In this document: positions 39,759 to 49,358 of the stretch, in pieces
How positions within the stretch are numbered: position 1 is the stretch's first letter
How the letters are laid out: every line of letters begins with the position of its first letter
Origin: Saccharomycopsis phalli
Lineage: Eukaryota > Ascomycota > Saccharomycetes > Ascoideales > Saccharomycopsidaceae
Direction: 5' to 3'
Assembly (NCBI GenBank): GCA_020342235.1
Contig: CP073213.1
Coordinates: forward strand, 1,900,501-1,964,500
Length of the DNA: 64,000 nt
The notes under the pieces: generated by a model
The model's input: only the letters and a program-made list of their open reading frames with translations
Database searches by the model: none
What the model was told of the DNA's origin: nothing
Program-made: the position numbers and the translations under genes

Positions 39759-40415
39759 CTAATAAGGATTTTGGTTCATTTGGTCAAAAGGATAGTTGTT
39801 ATAACCCTGGTTTGGCATTGCGTAGGCTCCACCCAAGCTCTGGTTCATAGGCAAGCCTTGGTGAGGATAGTGTCCCTGTGCTTGCTGCTGCTGTGCTGCA
39901 GGTGATGGGTGGCCTTGGGCTTGGAGGTGTGCTGGAGGAGGCTGCTGTTGGGGAACCTGCTGAGGCATCTGTGGAGGAGGGGGTTGCTGTGGAGCTTGTG
40001 GTTGGTTTTGTTGGGGTTGTTCGTCGTCATTTTCGTCCAAGCCGTCTTCAGGCGCATTGAGGCATGCTTGAATCAAGTTCTTTCCCTCTGGCTTTGTGAC
40101 CAATGGCTGTAATTTAGGGGTGGTGAATGTGTACACCAACCCCGTTTCAGATACCACCAACAACAAGACCTGGGTTCCAGTTAGCACAGAGAGCTCGTAA
40201 GCCTTCTTCATTATTCCGGCCTTTCTCTTGGAGAAGGTAATGTGACGACGCGATTTATCTTGGATGAATCGTATTTCAATTTTCCGCCGCTCCCGCTTGG
40301 AGGAGGCAGGAGCATCGTCGTCATCCTCCAAGTCACCAACAGAAGCCAAGGACTCTTGCTTCAAGTCTGGGGTTTCTTCTGTCTCATCGAGCTTTCCTTG
40401 ATCTAATTCAGACAT
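39759..40415 (-). CDS. MCM1: MADS-box transcription factor Mcm1
   Basis: The protein has 218 residues. An acidic N-terminal tail precedes the MADS/SAM domain (about 39-117): RRKIEIRFIQDKSRRHITFSKRKAGIMKKAYELSVLTGTQVLLLVVSETGLVYTFTTPKLQPLV, then GKNLIQACLNAPE. The C-terminal half is Gln/Pro-rich. This matches Candida and Saccharomyces Mcm1, which controls mating-type, cell-cycle (with Fkh) and filamentation genes. A long upstream region (652 bp) suits a regulated gene. Confidence 0.96.
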   Translation of the reverse strand: MSELDQGKLDETEETPDLKQESLASVGDLEDDDDAPASSKRERRKIEIRFIQDKSRRHITFSKRKAGIMKKAYELSVLTGTQVLLLVVSETGLVYTFTTPKLQPLVTKPEGKNLIQACLNAPEDGLDENDDEQPQQNQPQAPQQPPPPQMPQQVPQQQPPPAHLQAQGHPSPAAQQQQAQGHYPHQGLPMNQSLGGAYAMPNQGYNNYPFDQMNQNPY

Positions 40416-41067
40416 CCCAACTCCGACTATATTGTTAGTACCCTTGTTATGACGCGTAGCCAGATATACACCAAAAGCAACCCATTAACTATTGTAAAAT
40501 TTGTTGGTTGATTCATCTTTCAACTGACTAAGAGATGACTATAGATGTGGCGTCCCTTTCCAATTTTAGGTAATCTCCATTAGTCATTACTACTTTGGGT
40601 CACCACATCAAGTTAACTATAGGACGGCAGCATTCAATGTACCAATTGAGTAATCCAACAACATCACAATAAAACAAGACTCTTTTGGCGTATGTTCTCA
40701 AAAAAAAAAATTAAACAAATCACTTACATTTAATGTGTTCAATTGCAATCGATTAAAAGATTAAACAAATGCGCGTAATTCTAATCTTCTCAAATAAATA
40801 AGAGAAAATTTTGTTATGATTTTACTATTTTAAGTGGGAATTTCTTGTTTAAGCTATTTCTCCTGAATAACGCATCCGGGTAATAAATGAACATGACTTG
40901 CATGCGCCACTAGTGACAGGGGCACCGTGGCAGTACAACCAAGGCCTCCGAAGGCTTCCAACTTGGCAGTTGGAAATAGTTTACTTAGCCTATATTGTGT
41001 CTTCCTTTTTTTCTATGCATATATTATGCCGATATTTATCATGACGGCGTGCAGATAATGCTCTCCC
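40416..41067. promoter_or_regulatory. MCM1 promoter region / IOC4-like 3' flank
   Basis: The 11-mer attaaacaaat occurs at 40710-40720 and again at 40760-40770, exactly 50 bp apart. It resembles the forkhead core (TAAACA). A poly-A run precedes the first copy. No gene was recognised in these 652 bp. Confidence 0.45.
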
Positions 41068-42216
41068 TCAGCCTTCTGGGGGTGACACTTCCTTCTCTTC
41101 TTCCATTGTTTCCGTGGTCCCTTCGGAAGGTTGCTCAACCACACTATACCCCGTCTCGGTATCCAACTGGAACTGGAAAACTTTTGAGAACGCGTCCTGT
41201 AGTGTTTTGTGGGTCTTGCTCCACTGCTTGCCCTGTAAATCGTCCCTTTGTAATAACACCCCGAATATTCTGTCGATCTTCAACCGATACAATAAACTCA
41301 AGGGGAAGTCCTCCATATCGTGCTCCTTGACAAATCCACTAATAAGACCGTCCAAGTCATTGTAATTTATATTTTCACTCGGCTCCAACACATATTGGGC
41401 TATGCCTCGTCGTAGCTTCATCAAGATATTCGTCTGGCTGTTTAAAGTCTTGGTTAGTTCGGCAGATGGAATCTCCTCCGTAGCCTCGGCTATCTTTTCC
41501 TCTTTCTTTGACATAAATGGATTCGTCGGCCAGTTGGACTCATCCACAAGCTCGTTGTATTCCTGTTCCAACTCTGTTAATGACGCCTGTAGTTCGGCTT
41601 TTAGCTCACTCGCGTAGTCTGACTCCTCGGATTCCAGCTCAACTACAGGTGGCTCGGGCTCTTTTTTCACAGGAGCTCGTTTCGTCTTCTTATTAGATTT
41701 GGCTGGCGCCGGCGACTTTCGTTTATTCGATTTCTCTTTCTTCACTGGCTCTTCTTGATCCTCTGGTAATTGCTCCAGTTCTGGCGGAGGTGCACCTGAA
41801 CTACCGTAATATGAAAAGTCTGTCATTGATGGTGGATTATACGCATACCCATACGCTGTCTCAAGGGCTCTGGACACTCTTCTCGGTCGTATCAGACTAT
41901 CCTCAGGTAACGGTGAAAGATCGATCCCAGACACCCATTGATAATTATCGTCATAGAAAAATTTCACAAGGTACACCCTCAGTAGCTCCTGCTCTGTGGC
42001 ATTGTCTTTACGTTTCTTCATCTCTTTGCGTAGCCGAGTACTCGAGAGACCGAGTTTTGGTTTCTTATTTAGTATGGTTTGTGGGGCCAACGAGTCTGGA
42101 AGCACCATTGAAGGCCATGGAGAGAATCCCTTGATTTTCGTGAGTACAATAGCGCCTGGAGGGAATATCCCCTTTTCTTCTGTATCTGACGCGGGGCTAT
42201 TACTCTCTTGTGACAT
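41068..42216 (-). CDS. IOC4: PWWP-domain chromatin protein, IOC4-like
   Basis: The protein has 382 residues. The N-terminal PWWP domain (about 18-105) shows FPPGAIVLTKIKGFSPWPSMVLP and VYLVKFFYDDNYQWVSGIDLSPL, like Ioc4 (AKVKGFSAWPAMIIPNEL; YCVKFFCDDSYIWV). A basic linker (KRKSPAPAKSNKKTKRAPVKK) and coiled-coil region follow. The C-terminal helical part ends with FQFQLDTETGYSVVEQ, similar to YQFIPDTEDWQLEQ of Ioc4. Ioc4 recruits the ISW1b remodeller to H3K36-methylated coding regions. Confidence 0.85.
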   Translation of the reverse strand: MSQESNSPASDTEEKGIFPPGAIVLTKIKGFSPWPSMVLPDSLAPQTILNKKPKLGLSSTRLRKEMKKRKDNATEQELLRVYLVKFFYDDNYQWVSGIDLSPLPEDSLIRPRRVSRALETAYGYAYNPPSMTDFSYYGSSGAPPPELEQLPEDQEEPVKKEKSNKRKSPAPAKSNKKTKRAPVKKEPEPPVVELESEESDYASELKAELQASLTELEQEYNELVDESNWPTNPFMSKKEEKIAEATEEIPSAELTKTLNSQTNILMKLRRGIAQYVLEPSENINYNDLDGLISGFVKEHDMEDFPLSLLYRLKIDRIFGVLLQRDDLQGKQWSKTHKTLQDAFSKVFQFQLDTETGYSVVEQPSEGTTETMEEEKEVSPPEG

Positions 42217-43625
42217 GTTTATTTACCGAAGCCTCAACAATTTATGAAAATTCATGACGCGCGTCGAGTCGGGCCAGTGCTTCTATGCTGGTTTACAGAC
42301 ACTGCGGCATCAAAAGGGTGTGGAATGAAAGGCCTGGTGGATGCTAATTAATGTTTTGGTGTCGTTATTTGCAGGATTATTAACTAGGCTTGGGTAATTG
42401 GAAATAGGTGTTGCAACTATTTGCTGCATGTGCATCCTTAAATTGAGTCAAAGGGGAAGTATAGACGTTTATATAGAAACAAATAATAAGATGAAACCAA
42501 GCTTTAATTTTACGAGAAGCTAGTTTTTTTATTATTTTTATTATTTATGTTGAATATGATCATATTTTGTGTTTGAGAATATCAGTTTTATGCGTCGTAA
42601 AGTTTTAAAATTCCGGTAAATCAGTTGGGGAAGGACTAGTCATGCCATTCATTACATTTCAAATTATTATTACGCAAGATTCTTTCTAGTTATTTTTTTT
42701 TTATAAATACACCCACTTGGAAATCAGAATTGTGGCTGTTGAGTTGTCTAAATTTCTAATTTGAACTGTCAAACAGTCTACGTCATACGGAAGTCTCGTA
42801 CAAACTCAAGTGAGACTCAAGATACATTTCTCCACTTCTAATTGGGATCCCAAAAAAGAAATTAACATAAGAATTACTGCACGATGACAACTGAAAATCG
42901 TACTGTAACGTCAATCCCCCAGTACCCATATAGTCAGGCAAATTCAAATTTAATTAGCTTGTAATTTTCCATGCAGAGTGTAGTGTACCTCAGACATGAT
43001 ACTAAGGCGCATTAGCAGTGGTATCCACATTCCACCTAGGCCTGTCAAAGAAAGCAAAAAACCAAGTATCCCAATGTCCTTGTCCCCATTAAAATGCAAC
43101 GTACTAATATTGCTCTTGTCGTCCATAAACCGACTCTTGCTCAATGTCAATGCTGCATCTTCCCCTGCATGAAAACGTGCCTGCGACACAACAATAGAGA
43201 CTACTAGGGCGTCGAGAAGCACCAATGAACAGCAAAGTCAAATTCGTGGATCCAGTGTAACTGTGTGAAATATGGCTAAGCAAGGAATATTGGCACGAAA
43301 CTGTCGAGTTTCCAGTAATTTGGGCCGATGGATTCACAATAAAGCGTAATGTACATATTTTGGTATTGCGGACTAATCTTAATCCGGTGTACGTAAAACC
43401 CAAAATTGGTATCTAAAACGGACGATTCTGATACTTGCGTGGTTTATGATTTTCCATTCTTTCCAGCTAAATATTTTACCACTTTGATCAAAAATTGTTG
43501 ATAATTCACTCTCTATTGATCCTTGACAACTCGAGCTTTCCCAAACTGCAAGGCTTAGTCAACAAATCATTTTTCCACTAGAGTCTCCCAAAAACTGGCT
43601 CCCCCAGTTTGATACTTTTACCATC
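42217..43625. promoter_or_regulatory. Longest intergenic region of the window (1.4 kb)
   Basis: Both flanking genes start here (IOC4-like on the minus strand, the Ser/Asn-rich gene on the plus strand). A TATA-like ttataaata lies near 42700. Two overlapping minus frames (42950-43225, 43104-43403) lack recognisable features. No tRNA, repeat array or element remnant was recognised. Confidence 0.4.
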
Positions 43626-44930
43626 ATGCAAACCACTTCAAGACAGCGCCCGTCGCTAACAATCAACGCAAAAAAGGCCTCACAGGCTAAAAACAATCCT
43701 TACCAGACTCCACAGAGCTCCACCACGAATTTTGGCATCTTCTCCGGTGCCCAGAATCCAATCACCCCCATTGCCACCAGTTACATATCAAAAGCTGGGC
43801 CTCCAGGCACGGTTTACCGCAGAAATGATAGCCTAAACAACTCACGAGTCAGCATTCTTAGCGATGACGACGATTTCCGCGTGCGGGATGATGATGAGTT
43901 ATCCACTTCCATGTACTCGGATTCCAGCATGAATAGTTCGTTCATGGACCTGTCGGAAGCCACCCGAACAAACGTCAAGTTTACAAAGGCCTTTGAAGCT
44001 TTGCTATTCACAAATTACCAAAATTACATTGTGAATCCTCAGGTAACCCCGTTCAGCGGGAGATATCCTCCGTCGGGAATCGTGTCAAAGGTATCACGAG
44101 AAACCTTGCGGGCTGCGCTTGCACAACGTATCCAGGTTGACGCAAGCAATAAAAACAGCAAGTACTCGTCGACGTCGTCTCAGTCGATGTTGCTAGGTGC
44201 CATTCGACAAAAATTGATTGAGTTGTGCCTGCTGTACTACAATTTGGATAGCAGAAACGGGTCGGTGTCGTCGCTCAGCAGTTTGAACTACATGGCTGCC
44301 AATGGAAACTCATTGGATGAAGGGTTTTCCAACTTGTCCATCAACACCAACCAGGAGCGGTTCCATATATTGACCACGCAAAGTTTTAGCGGCAACCTGC
44401 CGGGCAACTTCCAGTATATAAACAACCAGCTCGCTTCGCCACAGCTTTCTCCGATAAACCACACGTTTTCGCCGATCAATTCCAGCTTTGATAACCTCTT
44501 TGTGCCTGACATCAACCCCACGTCGCCGACAACAAATGTTACCAACTCTATCCACGAGTCGTTGAGCAATTACATCAACCAGTCTACGAGAAAAGGGGGA
44601 AACAACAACGCGCCCTTGACACCTATTACCCCAATTACTCAAAATATAAACAGCAACCGGTTGCTTTCGCCGACGTTTGAGGCCGCTGGGAACAGAAGTT
44701 ACCCCAAGAACCTTATTCCGTTAAACAAGCCGTTTTCGCTATCATCTCCGTTCAAGGAGACGTTTGACAAGAAGAACTTGAAGAAGTCGCACTCCTCGAA
44801 AAGCATTGAGTCGCACGACTCGGGCTCGGGCTCGAGTGTGAAAACCATTGAGACCAAGGACGAGGACGTGAGTTTGACGTCCAAACGCAAGAGAAATTCG
44901 CTCAAGTTGAAACGGTTTGGTAAAAGTTAG
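43626..44930 (+). CDS. Unrecognised Ser/Asn-rich protein (434 aa), possibly a regulator
   Basis: I do not recognise this gene. The N-terminal third is basic and disordered, with an acidic patch DDDDFRVRDDDE (about 76-87). A compact-looking segment (about 117-205) holds VKFTKAFEALLFTNYQNYI, TPFSGRYPPSGIVSKVSRETLRAALAQRI and SMLLGAIRQKLIELCLLYYNLDS, probably the conserved folded part. The remainder has SP/TP sites (SPQLSP, SPINHTFSP, TPITPITQ), which could be phosphorylated by proline-directed kinases. The last 20 residues are strongly basic (KRKRNSLKLKRFGK), as in a nuclear localisation signal. The long upstream region and SP/TP clusters suggest a cell-cycle or signalling regulator; that is inference. 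Confidence 0.85.
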   Translation: MQTTSRQRPSLTINAKKASQAKNNPYQTPQSSTTNFGIFSGAQNPITPIATSYISKAGPPGTVYRRNDSLNNSRVSILSDDDDFRVRDDDELSTSMYSDSSMNSSFMDLSEATRTNVKFTKAFEALLFTNYQNYIVNPQVTPFSGRYPPSGIVSKVSRETLRAALAQRIQVDASNKNSKYSSTSSQSMLLGAIRQKLIELCLLYYNLDSRNGSVSSLSSLNYMAANGNSLDEGFSNLSINTNQERFHILTTQSFSGNLPGNFQYINNQLASPQLSPINHTFSPINSSFDNLFVPDINPTSPTTNVTNSIHESLSNYINQSTRKGGNNNAPLTPITPITQNINSNRLLSPTFEAAGNRSYPKNLIPLNKPFSLSSPFKETFDKKNLKKSHSSKSIESHDSGSGSSVKTIETKDEDVSLTSKRKRNSLKLKRFGKS

Positions 44931-45089
44931 TGACATCTGTTAGATTAATTTGTGTAAACTATTTTAGTTTTGATTTTCGCACTGGAAGGATGGTTTTTGT
45001 TTAATTCAGATTTTTAGAGGTATCTCAATGTTGTAGGCTGGGCTCCAAACGGGGGTACAGGCGAGTTTTTCCCACGGGGGAAAATAGCA

Positions 45090-45926
45090 ATGTCCAATCC
45101 TACATTGAAGCGAGTAATTGCTGCGATTCAAAAGGCGTATCCGTTAGAATTGGCGGAGCGATCCTGGGATAATGTTGGTCTTCTTGTTGACGGAGGCTCG
45201 GCCAAACCCAAGGCTGGGCCGTTTAAGATTCTTCTTACTATAGACTTGACCCGGGCAGTGTGTTTGGAAGCGATTTCCAAAGACGTGGGCTTGGTGTTGG
45301 CGTACCACCCGTTTATATTTAGAGGGCTCAAGACGATCACCCAGCAGGACTCAAAGCAATTGTCGTTGATAGAATTGATCAAGCACGATGTTTCAGTCTA
45401 CTGTCCGCACACCTCGGTGGACGCAGTCAAGGGCGGTGTGAATGATTGGCTAGCAGAGGGGCTTGTGGCAAAGGATGCGGCAAGCACATCTGTTATTATT
45501 CCAGACGCCAACGTCGAAGGTGCTGGGATGGGGAGACTTGTCAAGTTGGGCAAGGCCACCGACTTGAAGACGATTTCCGAGAGAATCAAGCAGAGTCTTG
45601 GTATCCGGCATTTGCAGATTAGCAAGGCCCATGGCGGGAAGTTGGAGGACACCAAGATCTCGACGATTGCGCTTTGTGCTGGTAGTGGGGCATCTGTATT
45701 TGGGAAGCTCAAGGAGAAGGTGGATTTGGTTTACACAGGCGAGTTATCCCATCACGAGGTGTTGGAGTACAAGGAGAATGGGACGAATGTTATTTTGTGC
45801 AACCACTCGAATACCGAGCGTGGTTACTTGAAGGAGATGAAGCGGGTCTTGGAAAAGGTTATGGAGGGCGAGGAAGTTTCGATTGACATAAGTAGCAAAG
45901 ACCACGACCCACTAGAGGTGTATTAG
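45090..45926 (+). CDS. NIF3: NIF3/DUF34-family protein
   Basis: The protein has 278 residues. Family motifs are PLELAERSWDNVGLLVDG, LAYHPFIFRGLKTIT (metal-binding His), VYCPHTSVDAVKGGVNDWLAEGL and, near the C-terminus, VYTGELSHHEVLEY with NVILCNHSNTERGYLKEM. NIF3 proteins carry a di-metal site. The enzymatic role in yeast is unsettled; bacterial homologues have been called GTP cyclohydrolase I type 2-like. The stop converges with the GAS-like gene over 139 bp that hold a short tandem repeat. Confidence 0.94.
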   Translation: MSNPTLKRVIAAIQKAYPLELAERSWDNVGLLVDGGSAKPKAGPFKILLTIDLTRAVCLEAISKDVGLVLAYHPFIFRGLKTITQQDSKQLSLIELIKHDVSVYCPHTSVDAVKGGVNDWLAEGLVAKDAASTSVIIPDANVEGAGMGRLVKLGKATDLKTISERIKQSLGIRHLQISKAHGGKLEDTKISTIALCAGSGASVFGKLKEKVDLVYTGELSHHEVLEYKENGTNVILCNHSNTERGYLKEMKRVLEKVMEGEEVSIDISSKDHDPLEVY

Positions 45927-45957
45927 CCGAGGTGTGCCAGAGTATGATAAATTATTT

Positions 45958-46014
45958 GCCAAGGTAACCAAAGGTATTGCCAAGGTAACCAAAGGTATTG
46001 CCAAGGCAACCAAC
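45958..46014 (+). repeat. 21-bp tandem repeat, 2.7 copies
   Basis: Units start at 45958, 45979 and 46000. The first two are identical (gccaaggtaaccaaaggtat plus t). The third is partial with one change. It lies between the convergent ends of NIF3 and the GAS-like gene. Confidence 0.9.
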
Positions 46015-46065
46015 ATGTCTATAACCATAATAAACATCTATAACTAATATACAATCTTCTAAGGT

Positions 46066-47772
46066 CTATAACAAGGAAACAAGGCCCACGAGAATCGTGA
46101 AAAGACCTCCAGGAATGGCAATGTTTCGTGCCCCGCTGCTGCCCGAGACAATTGATTTCACCCCGGTCCCGCCGACGGTGCTAGCCTCAGCTGCCAATGT
46201 TTTTGAGTCGCCACTGGCAGCGTCACTTGCGCTGGCAACTGTAATAAGCGACGTGCTTTCAAAAAAGACAATCGAGCTGTGCGAGGCGACAACAGTGTCA
46301 GAAGCCACTTGAGCACCGCGCATCACACCCAGCGTGGCTCTGGAGCCGGTTGCCAGTGGCGGGTGCACGGATGCCGTGCTGTTGACGGCCAATTGGTTGT
46401 TTACCAGTGAGGACATTCTTTGTGCGAAGCGGGTGGAGTTGAATCCTGCGGTGGAGTTGGAAAGGGCCTGGATAGATTTCAATATAGAAAAGGCAGTGGA
46501 GTTTAGGCCAACAGTGGAGTTTAAACGGGTAGTGGAGTTTAATCGGGTAGTGCCAATAGTGAAATTGGAAAAGTGCTTTGGAACAGTATTCTTTGTAACA
46601 ACAGACAGGTTTCCAACCGGCAAGGTGTACTGGTCCCAGCATCTCCACGAAGTGTCACCGGCTGATTTCAAGGAAATGGCGGCACCGGCTCCATGCTGAA
46701 TCATGCTCTGTGCACCTTCTGGTGTCGGTGGTAAGTTGTTGTCCGACAACCAGGTGGAAGAAACCGCAGGACAGGCTGGCGCCTGGTTGCTGGTGGAGAA
46801 TCCAGCATCACCAGCTGGGTCCAGAGTACTTGCCAACTGAGTCTTCAAGGTGTTGTAGGAATCAAGAGGCTGCACAGACTTGCCGTCGGAACTCACCTGG
46901 ACCAACCCAAAGTTGTTTTCCTCTTGCGAGTACTCGTACACCAACCCTCCCGAGAGGACGCTGCTCATGTTGGTGGAGTATATGGTCTTGATTTCCGTAA
47001 ATGGCCGTGAACCAGTCGCAACACAGCCGTACTCAGAGAAAAATATCGGAATCGGCAAGTCCTTGAAGTCGCTGACCAAGTCCTGGTACCCAGAGTCGAC
47101 AAAGTTGCTGTTGCCGCACCACGAGTAGTCATTGTGTCCCCAGAAATCAATTGCCGACGCCGAGTCGCCGCACGTGAAGTAGTCAATCTGCTGCTTACGG
47201 TTCGACTTGATGTCTGCTGCTGAGTATCCAACAGGAATAGTCCGTGGCGCATGGTTCTTGAGGTACGCTTTCAAGTCTCTGACCACAGCCTTGGTGTACT
47301 TGGCAGCACCTGTGGTGGTTTCGTCGTTGATCACTTCGTTGCCGGCGAAAAAACCGAGCATGTTTTCGTACTTGGAAAAGGCGTCGGCGACGTCAAACAC
47401 ATTTTTCAAGTAAAAGGCGTTGTAACTGCAGTTTGGACTGGCACGGTTGATGGCCGATTTGGCAGAGTTGACGTCCAAAAGCAAATATATGTTGGCGTCG
47501 GAAAGAGCACTCATACACGCATCGTGGTTCTGAGAAGGGTCGATGCTATATACTCTGAGAGCATTCAAGCCCAAGTCCTTGAATTTGTCAATGTCCCTTT
47601 TGCATGCTGCCTCGTCAGCAAGTGGATCCGGAGAGCCACTAGGCTGGTAATCAACACCCCGGAGATAGAACCTGCTGTCGCCTTTGAAAAAGGCATTGCC
47701 TTTTATGGTTATTGGAGTAATGGCAGTGGCTATCGATATCAACGACAATACTAGATACCAATTTGCAAACAT
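46066..47772 (-). CDS. GAS-family 1,3-beta-glucanosyltransferase without CBM43, GPI-anchored
   Basis: From ATG 47772 (MFANWYLVLSL) the protein has 568 residues. A signal peptide (about 1-17) is followed by the GH72 domain from PITIKGNAFFKGDSRFYLRGVDYQ. The acid/base is E146 in FFAGNEV and the nucleophile E247 in IFFSEYG. The Cys-rich CBM43 module seen in the 3.3-kb gene is absent. In its place is a Ser/Thr-rich tail with many NST sequons, partly from an 18-bp DNA repeat. The end GSSGARNIAIPGGLFTILVGLVSLL is a good GPI signal. The absence of CBM43 places it with the GAS3/GAS5 (PGA4-like) group. Confidence 0.92.
   Translation of the reverse strand: MFANWYLVLSLISIATAITPITIKGNAFFKGDSRFYLRGVDYQPSGSPDPLADEAACKRDIDKFKDLGLNALRVYSIDPSQNHDACMSALSDANIYLLLDVNSAKSAINRASPNCSYNAFYLKNVFDVADAFSKYENMLGFFAGNEVINDETTTGAAKYTKAVVRDLKAYLKNHAPRTIPVGYSAADIKSNRKQQIDYFTCGDSASAIDFWGHNDYSWCGNSNFVDSGYQDLVSDFKDLPIPIFFSEYGCVATGSRPFTEIKTIYSTNMSSVLSGGLVYEYSQEENNFGLVQVSSDGKSVQPLDSYNTLKTQLASTLDPAGDAGFSTSNQAPACPAVSSTWLSDNNLPPTPEGAQSMIQHGAGAAISLKSAGDTSWRCWDQYTLPVGNLSVVTKNTVPKHFSNFTIGTTRLNSTTRLNSTVGLNSTAFSILKSIQALSNSTAGFNSTRFAQRMSSLVNNQLAVNSTASVHPPLATGSRATLGVMRGAQVASDTVVASHSSIVFFESTSLITVASASDAASGDSKTLAAEASTVGGTGVKSIVSGSSGARNIAIPGGLFTILVGLVSLL
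46494..46547 (-). repeat. 18-bp in-frame tandem repeat in the GAS-like gene
   Basis: Three imperfect units (46494-46511, 46512-46529, 46530-46547) share agtggagttta and encode TRLNST/VGLNST on the minus strand, each adding an N-glycosylation sequon. Confidence 0.85.
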
Positions 47773-48601
47773 GTTTAAACTATGAATATTCAACTAGCAT
47801 TTGCATTATTATATAGCCTAGATATCATCCATAGAATAGGACACCATCTTTCCCTGTGCCATGTATTTGCCGAAATCTCTGACAAACCTAGGCATGGAAA
47901 CACTACTAAACTGAAGTTCCTATGGTAACACATCTCAGAAGCATAACGCTACATGGATCCATGCATTAAGGTTTGCTGGGTTTTTTTTTGTAGCAGATTG
48001 ACTTTGGTGCAATTTTAAGACAATGCCACAGATTTTATAAATAGATTCACCAGGCTTTCAGTCGCTCGATAATAAGCTTCTCATCTTAGACATGGCTAAG
48101 CTTTCATTTACACACGTGCAGGTTACCATGCCCAAGGAACCAGCGATCTCGAGTAGTGGATAAACCATCGACTCGTGCCTGCACTTGTGGATGGGCAAAG
48201 TTTGGAGTATAATTGACGGGTCTACATATTGTATTCTAAACCTTGACTGTAGACAGATCCATTATACATGTACATCAGTCCAGAGGATACATCAGTCCAG
48301 AGGATATACCAGTTCAGAGGTACATCAACCAAAGGTACATCAACCAGGTACACCAACCAGGGTACATCAACCAAAGGATACAGGATATACCAATCTAGAG
48401 CGCACATCATCCCAGAGCGTAGTACATGTGACGCCCTTCTTGAACCTCAAAAGTCATAAACACCCTGAACATGTTGTGCTCAAACTCACTGAAATAGAGG
48501 GTCCCAGCAAAACCATGCACCATTTACAATTGCATGCACTAGCCAGTCACTGGGTGCCCTGAAAAATAACCCAGCAGGGCCCGAAGAATAAAAGATCTCT
48601 T
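47773..48601. promoter_or_regulatory. Intergenic region, GAS-like promoter / SSU72 3' flank
   Basis: It contains CACGTG at 48113-48118 and a degenerate minisatellite at 48271-48400. The 125-codon plus frame across the minisatellite reflects the repeat and is not taken as a gene. Confidence 0.45.
48271..48400 (+). repeat. Degenerate minisatellite, 13-17 bp units
   Basis: Two identical 17-bp units (tacatcagtccagagga, from 48271 and 48288) lead into shorter variants of tacatcaaccaagg (from 48305, 48321, 48336, 48349, 48363). It is intergenic, about 500 bp upstream of the GAS-like start. Confidence 0.85.
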
Positions 48602-49260
48602 CTAATAGTATGCGGTGCTGTACAATAAAAGTAATCTCGGATTGTCCAATTGCCAGGTCGTGAACACGTCCATAATGGTATCTTCAAACGTGTCGCCATC
48701 GCTGGACTCCTCAACCTCCTTTTTCTTTTCCACCAACATATTCACCAACTGCAATATTCCCTGGCCTCCAATGGCCGCATTTTCAGCATCATCCTTAATG
48801 TCCACATTGATCACATGCGCTACTCGATTCGCATTGGCAGGTCTGGAGCATAAATCATCAAGCACACTGTCGAAACACCGCTCCTCACACGTTATTATGA
48901 AATCAAACACCTTGAAATTCTCTTGGAACTTCTCTGGAAACTCCTTCACATTTCTGTTCCGATCCAACATCTGCAACACCCCATTTTGCTTATACAACTT
49001 GGCGTCCTTCCCCTCAAGCTCCTTGTATATTTCATCATACGGAGTCCCAAATTTATATGTGTTTGGCTGGTCGATAGACGGTCCCGGTAATCTAACTGCA
49101 GACCCAGTACCATACGAACTGACATCATATCCCGCCTCCTTCAACACCTTGTGTGCCTCCATTGATCTGGAATTAGCAAATGCCCGCAAACTGCTTGATA
49201 AATAACTTACCTATTATTGTTGGATGCACATACCGTGCAAAACTTGAGCTCTTGAGCCAT
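48602..49260 (-). CDS. SSU72: RNA polymerase II CTD phosphatase Ssu72, with one intron
   Basis: Exon 1 (49260-49211) encodes MAQELKFCTVCASNNN plus two bases of an Arg codon. Exon 2 continues from 49166 with SMEAHKVLKEAGYDVSSYGTGSAVRLPGPSID. Spliced length is 204 residues. The CX5R catalytic signature (C-ASNNN-R, C11 to R17) is cut by the intron inside the Arg codon. FGTPYDEIYKEL, LQMLDRNRNVKEFPEKFQE and FDFIITCEERCFDSV match Ssu72. The enzyme removes Ser5 phosphate from the polymerase tail and belongs to the cleavage/polyadenylation factor. It is divergent from RTF1, another transcription factor gene. Confidence 0.96.
49167..49210 (-). other. SSU72 intron (44 nt)
   Basis: The donor is GTAAGT (49210-49205), the branch-like TGCTAAT lies 6 nt before the acceptor TCCAG, which ends at 49167. 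Removing it restores the catalytic Arg and the exact family N-terminus. A GTATGT inside exon 1 is not used, because cutting there would destroy the CVCASN motif. Confidence 0.93.
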
Positions 49261-49358
49261 GTTATTGTCAAAGTAGCCAAGCCTGGCAACTTTTCACGTA
49301 GTTATGTCACGTGACGTTTCAATGTATTTCTTTGCTGGTGTTTTTCAGTCAAGTAAAC

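Noticed and set aside
42950-43403. Two overlapping minus frames in the 1.4-kb intergenic region
   Set aside because: Composition is unremarkable, they overlap each other in different phases, and no family was recognised.
48185-48562. 125-codon plus frame upstream of the GAS-like gene
   Set aside because: Most of it is a translation of the minisatellite.
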